Assembly: GCA_030618975.1 (NCBI GenBank)
Contig: JAUXCH010000253.1
Span: 1 to 7,099, forward strand
Length of the DNA: 7,099 bases
DNA from: Planctomycetia bacterium
Lineage (GTDB): Bacteria; Planctomycetota; PLA2; JAEUHO01
Direction: 5' to 3'
The notes below the pieces were generated by a model. The model did not search any database. It had not been told where the DNA came from and saw nothing but the letters and a program-made list of their open reading frames with translations. Position 1 is the stretch's first letter. Each line of letters opens with the position of its first letter. A program made the position numbers and the translations under genes. Below, one piece after another: positions 1 through 4,430 of the stretch.

Positions 1-344
1 CCTGCGACGTCCCCGGGGTGGACGAGAAGGACTACATCACGAAGCTCGGGGACGGCGTCGCGATCAAGGTCATGGACAGCGCGTCCATCTCGCACCGCGG
101 CCTCGTGCAGCGCCTGCGCGCGCTCGCCGAGGAGCACGACATCCCCTACCAGCTCGAGATCCTCCCTCGCGGCGGCACCGACGCCCGCGGCATGCAGATG
201 GCCCGCGAGGGCAAGCCCGCCGTGACCCTCTCCGTTCCCACGCGGTACGTGCACTCCGTCGTCGAGACGCTGAACGTGAAGGATCTCGAGGGGTCGGCCG
301 ACCTCCTCGCCCGCTTCCTGGAGATCGAGGACCCGCTCGGCTGA
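1..344 (+). CDS. M42-family metallo-aminopeptidase, C-terminal part (5' end outside window)
   Basis: The reading frame is open from base 3 and ends at TGA 342-344; about 113 C-terminal residues are present and the start lies upstream of the window. Seen: a CDVPG stretch at the left edge (bases 3-17), GGTDA at 171-185, and PTRYVHS with its His codon at 252-254, followed by a VxxLNVKDLEGSADLLARFL ending. These occur in this order in M42 (glutamyl aminopeptidase / FrvX / TET) peptidases. By family knowledge the Asp of DxPG and the His of RYxHS are ligands of the two-metal centre, so the catalytic end looks intact. Members are cytoplasmic, usually form large self-compartmentalised oligomers, and trim N-terminal residues from peptides. 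Substrate preference cannot be read from this fragment. It converges with the minus-strand toroid gene. The GTG at 18-20 is internal and not a start. Confidence 0.88.
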   Translation, partial: CDVPGVDEKDYITKLGDGVAIKVMDSASISHRGLVQRLRALAEEHDIPYQLEILPRGGTDARGMQMAREGKPAVTLSVPTRYVHSVVETLNVKDLEGSADLLARFLEIEDPLG

Positions 345-363
345 CGGCCCCTCGGCTGACGGC
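336..363. repeat. 15-bp-period tandem repeat across the M42 stop codon
   Basis: The 13-mer CTCGGCTGACGGC occurs at 336-348 and again at 351-363, a period of 15 bp. It contains the stop codon TGA (342-344), and because 15 is a multiple of three the second copy puts another TGA in frame at 357-359. This looks like a small replication-slippage duplication. Confidence 0.75.
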
Positions 364-364
364 T

Positions 365-384
365 CGGCGCGTCGGGGCACGCCG
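365..384 (-). terminator. Weak hairpin between convergent genes, possible terminator
   Basis: Bases 365-371 and 378-384 can pair as a 7-bp G+C-rich stem with a 6-base loop. Read on the minus strand the single mismatch becomes a G-T wobble, which favours a role downstream of the minus-strand toroid gene, whose stop is at 432. No T-tract follows on either strand, so intrinsic termination is uncertain. The rest of the 345-431 spacer shows nothing else recognisable. Confidence 0.25.
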
Positions 385-431
385 ATCGGTGATCCCGGTC
401 GTCCGGATCGCAAAGCGGTGGCTCGGGCCGG

Positions 432-2600
432 TCAGTCGTCCTGCCACGGCGGCGCCGCGGGATCGTCGTGCTCGAGCAGCCACGCGGCGTGGTCCCTCAA
501 GGACGCCGGCACGGGCTCTCGCGCGTCCGGCGCCTTTCCGGCAAGATGGCGAAGCGTGGCCGCAACCTCGTCGAGGAGGCCGGGCTCGCAGCTGCCCTCG
601 AGCGGCCCATAGACCTCGAGCAAGGCCTGGAAGACACGGTGCCGCGTTTCACCCGGCGCGTGCGGGAAGGCCCGCATGGCCCGCAGGGCGCTGCCGGCGC
701 GCGCCTCGTCGCAAGCCGTAGAGCGCTTCGTGCCGATGGCCTTCCTGGCGAGCCAGCGCAGCGATGCCGGGTCGCCCAGACGCGCCAAGGCGCCGAACGC
801 CTCTTCGTACTGGAGGCGAGGCACCTCGTACCGCGCCTTGAGGAACTTCTTCTCGAACGCGGAACGCATGGGCGCGGAGACTCCGTCGCTACCCATCAAC
901 CCGAGCAGGCGCGCAGCGAGGAGGTTCGCCGACAGGTGCACGTTGCCCTCCTTCGCATCCTGCACACGACGAGCCGAGAAGGCCTTCAGGAACAGCTTCT
1001 CCGCCGACGCGCGGTACTTGTCCCGGACCTTCGGAAGCGCGGCGAGCGCCTTCTCGTAGCGCGCCACGGCACGATCGTGGTCGGCCTGTGCCTCCTTCTC
1101 GCGCCGGGTTCGCTCCCGTTCCGGAAGGTCGGAGGGCACGGAGACCTTCTTCGGAGCCGGCGGCGGCTGCATGCCGAAGTACGCATCGGCCACCGTCACG
1201 AGCTGGTCCAGCATCACGGCGGGCACCACCTCCCGCTCCTTGACCAGCCCCCGCAGTGTCTCGAGCTCGGCCTGCGCCGCTTCGATCTCGAGGGACCGGT
1301 AGCGTGGGAACCGGGATTCCGCGAGGAGCGAGAGCACGCCGATCGCCGTGGCGTACACCCTGCCCCCCACGCTCCCCCACGCGCCGACCGGGTCCCACGA
1401 GCCGAGATAGCCGCAGCGGTCTCCGTCGGAGCGCTGGGTGGGGAGCAGCGCTTCACCGAGCGCCTGCCGCCACCTCTGGTGCTCCGGCCCTCCTACCTGG
1501 TGGAATGCCAGCGCGGCGTAATACCAGTAGTAGAGGTCGATGTTCCCCGTCTTGGGGCGCCAGAGCGGCGGACGGCGGACCATCAGCCGCATCCCCGCTT
1601 CCGGGTCGTCCGTGCCCCGTGGCGGAACGGGACTGAGCAGCCAACACACGGTCGCGAGAGCCGTGGTGGACTCGGTCCGCCGCGCAGGAAAGGCGTTCAC
1701 GACGGCCTGCGCACGACTGGAGACGCCGCCGCGCTGGATGTAGCCGACGCGCCCGTTGCCCACCATCTTGGAGGACCAGGCAAACGCCCACTCGAAGACC
1801 TCCCCGTCGACGTCGAGGGGCGGGGCACTGCCTGCGCGCTCGCGTACCGCGTTCAGGCGCGCCGCGACGACGAAGGGAAGCAGCATCACGGCGGTGACCG
1901 AGGTGTCGTTGTCGCCCGGCTTCACGCCGTAGCGCCACCCGTAGTGGGGATTCTGGGCGAGACGGCTGAAGTCGAGGGCCTTCTGGGCGGCGCGCCTCGA
2001 CCTCGTCGAGTCCACGAGCGCGTAGGCCTCGACCAGCGCCTGCGCGGCGTAGGCGTGGGAGTACACGTAGTGCATCGTGGTCCGCGGGCCGATGCAGCCC
2101 TCCGCGTCCTGCACGGAAACGAGGTAGTCGAGCCCCTTCGCGACGTTCTGCCCGTAGGCGTTCCCGTGCGGACCGCCCCCCCCGGGCACGTACCCCGCCG
2201 CTTGGAAGGCGAGGAGGGCGAGGCCGGTGATCCCGACGTCGTACACCCGCTCCCCCGCACCCGTGAGCACATGGCCCGAGGCGCCACCGTCGCACCAGCC
2301 GCCGAACCCCGCGCTCTCCCAACGCCCGTCGTCGGATTGGTGCGCGGCCAGCCACGCGAGGCCACGGTCGACGGCGAGCCGGCGTTCCTCCTCTCCGACC
2401 CATACCGGGTAGAGCGCACGCCGCAGCCCCAGGATGGGGGCCAGACGCTCCAGATCGGAGGCCGGCTCGCACGCTGTCCGCTCCTCCGACTCCGGATCGG
2501 CGGACGCTGCCGGGAGCGCGGCCAGCGCCGGCAGGAGGAGGAGCACGAGCAGCAGGCCCGCACGAAAGAGGGGGCGGATTCCCGGCGTCCACACGGCCAT
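432..2600 (-). CDS. Secreted squalene-cyclase-like alpha/alpha-toroid protein with coiled-coil and HEAT-like C-terminus
   Basis: 722 aa. ATG at 2600-2598 was chosen because a GGAGGGT site lies just upstream and a classic signal peptide follows at once: Arg-containing n-region, L-rich core at residues 15-28, AASA cleavage site near 31-34. The open frame extends 44 codons further 5' but only into the end of the neighbouring gene. Residues about 72-135 and 150-210 carry prenyltransferase/squalene-oxidase-type repeats (GLAWLAAHQSDDGRW, GLDYLVSVQDAEGCIG). Residues 354-425 hold the aromatic IDLYYWYYAALAFHQVGG and SWDPVGAWGSVGGRVYATA motifs typical of secreted toroid proteins, especially in Planctomycetota. 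Residues about 436-545 are charged and partly coiled-coil, broken by a PPPAPKK linker at 479-485. Residues about 575-720 look like HEAT-type helical repeats. The cyclase DxDD motif is absent, so terpene cyclisation is unlikely; a binding or scaffold role outside the cytoplasm is inferred. It is the last of three same-strand exported-protein genes, 79 bp after the previous stop. Confidence 0.82.
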   Translation of the reverse strand: MAVWTPGIRPLFRAGLLLVLLLLPALAALPAASADPESEERTACEPASDLERLAPILGLRRALYPVWVGEEERRLAVDRGLAWLAAHQSDDGRWESAGFGGWCDGGASGHVLTGAGERVYDVGITGLALLAFQAAGYVPGGGGPHGNAYGQNVAKGLDYLVSVQDAEGCIGPRTTMHYVYSHAYAAQALVEAYALVDSTRSRRAAQKALDFSRLAQNPHYGWRYGVKPGDNDTSVTAVMLLPFVVAARLNAVRERAGSAPPLDVDGEVFEWAFAWSSKMVGNGRVGYIQRGGVSSRAQAVVNAFPARRTESTTALATVCWLLSPVPPRGTDDPEAGMRLMVRRPPLWRPKTGNIDLYYWYYAALAFHQVGGPEHQRWRQALGEALLPTQRSDGDRCGYLGSWDPVGAWGSVGGRVYATAIGVLSLLAESRFPRYRSLEIEAAQAELETLRGLVKEREVVPAVMLDQLVTVADAYFGMQPPPAPKKVSVPSDLPERERTRREKEAQADHDRAVARYEKALAALPKVRDKYRASAEKLFLKAFSARRVQDAKEGNVHLSANLLAARLLGLMGSDGVSAPMRSAFEKKFLKARYEVPRLQYEEAFGALARLGDPASLRWLARKAIGTKRSTACDEARAGSALRAMRAFPHAPGETRHRVFQALLEVYGPLEGSCEPGLLDEVAATLRHLAGKAPDAREPVPASLRDHAAWLLEHDDPAAPPWQDD

Positions 2601-2605
2601 CGCAG

Positions 2606-2612
2606 ACCCTCC
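2606..2612 (-). promoter_or_regulatory. Ribosome binding site of the toroid gene
   Basis: The minus strand reads GGAGGGT, 5 bases before the ATG at 2600-2598. It decides this start over in-frame codons further upstream, which would add a non-signal-like Arg/Pro-rich extension overlapping the neighbouring gene. Confidence 0.7.
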
Positions 2613-2679
2613 AGGGACCTGCACATCGTACGTCAATGGGCTTTGATGACCCCGAACGCCGCTTCTCGAAGGGTGGTGA

Positions 2680-3300
2680 TCAGCGCGGGGGAGCGGGGAC
2701 CTCGAGCTCGGCGACGATCTCCAGGTAGGCACCCGCCAGGAAACCGCTCGGCAGGACGATCAGCCTGTAGTGCTTCTGGTTGGGCGTGCCATTGTTCTCC
2801 ACGAGCTTCACGTGGTACTCGACGACCTGGCCGGCGCCATCCAGGATGGCCTCCCAATTCAGGTTCGTGCCCAACGGGTACTTGGCCGTGACCGCCTGCT
2901 GCACGGCAGGTGTGGGGTACTGCGGATGCCCCGATTCCACCTCGATCTCCTGGCGGTGGACGGTGCCCTCCCGCGTGAACGTTGCCGCCATTCTCTTGCC
3001 GGCATGGACCGCGCTCAGCTCGTAGTAGCGCTGGCCACCCTCCCACCGGATCTCGGCGGCGGCGGCGCCCAGGCCTGGATGGGTCGGCAAGTTGAGCCAG
3101 GTGTTGTCGACCGCAGGGGGCACCTTCGTCAAGTCGACGTGGTATCCGACGCTCTCGAACGCGCCGTTCTTGCCGATCTGGAAATCGATCTGCGTCGCCT
3201 CGCGTGCGTCGTCGAGGTCCCACCATTGGGGGACTTCGGCAGCGTACGCCACCAAGACCAGCGCCCCGAGCGCAAGGACGGAAAACAGGATTCTCGTCAT
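2680..3300 (-). CDS. Exported PepSY-like repeat protein, downstream paralogue
   Basis: 206 aa, ATG at 3300-3298 preceded by AGGAGGT. Residues 1-20 form a signal peptide ending AYA|AEVP; there is no lipobox Cys. The mature protein opens with PQWWDLDDAREATQIDF, a motif shared with the adjacent paralogue. Two weakly similar alpha/beta segments follow (about 59-115 and 128-195), each with the pattern of PepSY-like (beta-lactamase-inhibitor-protein-like) domains: a VPPAV or TPAV helix, KYP or HPG, then strands with xYEL/YHVKL and a small polar turn. The first helix has lost the KKYPG signature kept by the paralogue (it reads LNLPTHPG). The C-terminal 45 residues, through GAYLEIVAELEVPAPPR, are the most conserved between the pair. 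Such domains are typically periplasmic or cell-surface; no catalytic residues are visible and the role is unknown. The gene lies between its paralogue (227-bp spacer) and the toroid gene (79-bp spacer). Confidence 0.8.
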   Translation of the reverse strand: MTRILFSVLALGALVLVAYAAEVPQWWDLDDAREATQIDFQIGKNGAFESVGYHVDLTKVPPAVDNTWLNLPTHPGLGAAAAEIRWEGGQRYYELSAVHAGKRMAATFTREGTVHRQEIEVESGHPQYPTPAVQQAVTAKYPLGTNLNWEAILDGAGQVVEYHVKLVENNGTPNQKHYRLIVLPSGFLAGAYLEIVAELEVPAPPR

Positions 3301-3304
3301 CTCG

Positions 3305-3311
3305 ACCTCCT
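3305..3311 (-). promoter_or_regulatory. Ribosome binding site of the downstream PepSY-like gene
   Basis: The minus strand reads AGGAGGT ending 4 bases before the ATG at 3300. It fixes the start just before the hydrophobic signal segment, although the frame stays open far upstream. Confidence 0.75.
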
Positions 3312-3456
3312 CCGGCGGTGGCGGCTTCCCCCGTTCCACGCGCACGACTGGATTCCCACTACGAACCCCGGACTCTACGCAAACCGGCGGCGCAGTTCCA
3401 GAGGAGGGGCGGAATCGCGACCGGAGGGACCCGGGGATTCTCCGGGCACCCTGCCG

Positions 3457-3470
3457 CTCCCTTCGGGGAG
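3457..3470. other. CTCCC-TTCG-GGGAG hairpin
   Basis: A perfect 5-bp stem closes a TTCG tetraloop (plus strand), a very stable RNA hairpin type. It lies 58 bp beyond the stop codon of the upstream paralogue, so it could help end that transcript, but on the minus strand the loop is CGAA and no T-tract follows. The matching position in the other leader (about 4376-4389) has lost the perfect stem. Confidence 0.35.
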
Positions 3471-3527
3471 AGTCCCGCTTGGAGCCTGACCCCGAGGGAA
3501 GCGTGCCTGGCCCCGAACGGCGGTGGA

Positions 3528-4157
3528 TCAGCGCGGATGGGCGGGGACCTCGAGCTCGGCGGCGATCTCCAGGTAGGCACCCTTCAGGATGCCGCCCGGC
3601 AGGACGATCACCTTGTAGCGCCTCTCCTTGGGAGTGCCCTTGTGCTCCACGAACTTCGCGTGGTACTCGAGGACGTTTTCGAGGTCGCCCTCGACCAACA
3701 GGATGACCTCCCACGTCACGTCCTTGCCGTCCGGGTACTTCTTCGCGACCATGATCTGCGCGATGTCCGGGACGGGGTACTTCGGGTCCCCCGGCGTCGT
3801 CCCGATCTCCAGCTTGCGGAGCTCCCCGCCTTCCATGAACGTCGCCTCGACCCTCTTGCCGGAGTGGTTCACGGTCAGCTCGTAGAAGGGCAGGCCGCCC
3901 TCCCATCCCTTCTCCGCCGCGATGGGCTTGAGGCCGGGATACTTCTTCTCCATGGCGTCGCGAACGTGGGGCGGCACGATCGCCGGGTCGACCTGATATG
4001 CGAAGTCCACGACCACGCCGCCCGGTTCGAACTTCATCTCGATCTTCGACGCCCGGCGCGCGTCGTCGAGACTCCACCAGATGGGGGCCTGCCAGGCATA
4101 CGCGACCCCGACCAGCGCCACGAGCACGAGCACGACAACCGACAGCACGACCTTCAT
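3528..4157 (-). CDS. Exported PepSY-like repeat protein, upstream paralogue
   Basis: 209 aa, ATG at 4157-4155 with AAGGAG seven bases upstream; an in-frame ATG 20 codons earlier has no comparable site and would bury the signal peptide. Residues 1-21 are a strongly hydrophobic signal peptide (MKVVLSVVVLVLVALVGVAYA). The mature part starts with PIWWSLDDARRASKIEMKF. Segment one (about 60-118) has VPPHVRDAMEKKYPGLKPIA and FYELTVNHSGKRVEATF; segment two (about 129-195) has VPDIAQIMVAKKYPDGKDVT and LEYHAKFVEHKGTPKERRYK. The helix-KKYPG-strand pattern repeated twice is the PepSY-like layout, and this copy preserves it better than its paralogue. It ends GAYLEIAAELEVPAHPR. No enzymatic motif is visible; a periplasmic binding or inhibitor-like role is possible but unproven. 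It is first in the minus-strand trio and divergent from the aspartase fusion gene. Confidence 0.82.
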   Translation of the reverse strand: MKVVLSVVVLVLVALVGVAYAWQAPIWWSLDDARRASKIEMKFEPGGVVVDFAYQVDPAIVPPHVRDAMEKKYPGLKPIAAEKGWEGGLPFYELTVNHSGKRVEATFMEGGELRKLEIGTTPGDPKYPVPDIAQIMVAKKYPDGKDVTWEVILLVEGDLENVLEYHAKFVEHKGTPKERRYKVIVLPGGILKGAYLEIAAELEVPAHPR

Positions 4158-4164
4158 CTCGAAT

Positions 4165-4170
4165 CTCCTT
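4165..4170 (-). promoter_or_regulatory. Ribosome binding site of the upstream PepSY-like gene
   Basis: The minus strand reads AAGGAG with 7-base spacing to the ATG at 4157. It supports this start over the ATG at 4217-4215. Confidence 0.75.
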
Positions 4171-4285
4171 CCGGCGGTGGCGGCGTCCCCGCTCCACGCG
4201 CACGACAGCGTTCCCACTACGAACGCCGAACTCTACGAAAACCGGCACCGCGGTTCCAGAGGAGAGGCGAAATCGCCACCGGAGG

Positions 4286-4354
4286 GACCCCGGACGGGAC
4301 CCGCAGGCCTGGAGGCCGTTCTCGGACCGGACGCCACGGACGCAGCGACCCCGG
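4286..4354. repeat. 61-bp leader segment bounded by GACCCCGG direct repeats
   Basis: GACCCCGG occurs at 4286-4293 and 4347-4354, a period of 61 bp. The paralogous leader has one equivalent site only (3428-3434) and lacks the intervening 61 bp. The pattern fits a slippage deletion between the short repeats in copy 1, or less simply an insertion in copy 2. Confidence 0.65.
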
Positions 4355-4419
4355 GAATCTCCGGGCACCCTGCCGCACCCTTCGTGGAGGATCTTGCCCT
4401 TGGCCTCGACCCGCTCGAG

Positions 4420-4424
4420 AGGAG
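4420..4424 (+). promoter_or_regulatory. Ribosome binding site of the aspartase fusion gene
   Basis: AGGAG lies 6 bases before ATG 4431-4433. The frame is open for more than a kilobase upstream, antisense to the PepSY-like genes, so this site and the onset of the sensor domain decide the start. Confidence 0.75.
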
Positions 4425-4430
4425 CCCGGA

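Larger units (their letters stand above)
2650..3470 (-). repeat. Tandem duplication, copy 1 (gene plus leader)
   Basis: This copy comprises the 206-aa gene, a short 3' tail (CCCCGAACG at 2650-2658, matched at 3511-3519 in copy 2) and an upstream leader up to about 3470. Blocks nearly identical with copy 2 include the end of the coding region (about 2690-2740 against 3540-3588), the leader just 5' of the ATG (3312-3434 against 4170-4293) and a block at 3442-3470 matching 4361-4389. Gene-to-gene period is about 850-860 bp. The similarity reaches outside the coding region, so the unit was copied as gene plus control region. Confidence 0.75.
3301..3527 (-). promoter_or_regulatory. Leader/promoter region of the downstream PepSY-like gene
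   Basis: A 227-bp spacer between the two paralogues. It holds the SD site, then a block conserved with the other leader. In that block CTACGAA (3359-3365) and CTACGCA (3375-3381), read on the plus strand, are spaced 16 bp apart. Further out are a CCCGG/CCGGG inverted repeat (3430-3434 with 3442-3446) and a CTCCC-TTCG-GGGAG hairpin (3457-3470). No good -35/-10 pair is visible, so the promoter itself is inferred from conservation only. Confidence 0.45.
3511..4389 (-). repeat. Tandem duplication, copy 2 (gene plus leader)
   Basis: This copy comprises the 209-aa gene, its 3' tail from 3511, and a leader to about 4389. It aligns with copy 1 along the whole length, except for a 61-bp segment in the leader (4286-4346) that copy 1 lacks. 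The outer edge lies about 40 bp upstream of the aspartase fusion start, so part of that gene's upstream region may have been copied with the unit. Confidence 0.75.
4158..4430. promoter_or_regulatory. Divergent promoter region between PepSY-like gene and aspartase fusion gene
   Basis: These 273 bp separate two divergent starts and should hold promoters for both. The part nearest the minus-strand gene (4170-4285) is conserved with the leader of its paralogue and includes CTACGAA at 4217-4223 and 4233-4239, a direct repeat with 16-bp period. Bases 4347-4389 match the outer part of the other leader, including CCCGG (4350-4354) and CCGGG (4361-4365) as an inverted repeat. Clear sigma-70 hexamers could not be assigned on either strand. 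Confidence 0.5.

Noticed and set aside
2625..2636. TTGACG and TACGAT on the minus strand upstream of the toroid gene, as promoter hexamers
   Set aside because: They are adjacent rather than about 17 bp apart, and neither has a partner hexamer at proper spacing.
468..2891. Open frame of about 807 codons on the plus strand, opposite the toroid gene
   Set aside because: High GC makes antisense frames stay open. The translation is Arg/His/Gly-rich without domains, and the opposite strand has a signal peptide, an SD site and recognisable repeats.
3471..3519. Possible remnant of the aspartase ribosome-binding and start region in the copy 1 leader
   Set aside because: There is some resemblance to 4390-4440, but it needs several gaps and cannot be told from chance by eye.
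3204..4430. Possible long N-terminal extension of the aspartase fusion
   Set aside because: The frame is open but lies antisense to two clear genes and their leaders and has low-complexity Arg/Pro content. The AGGAG site and sensor domain start at 4431.
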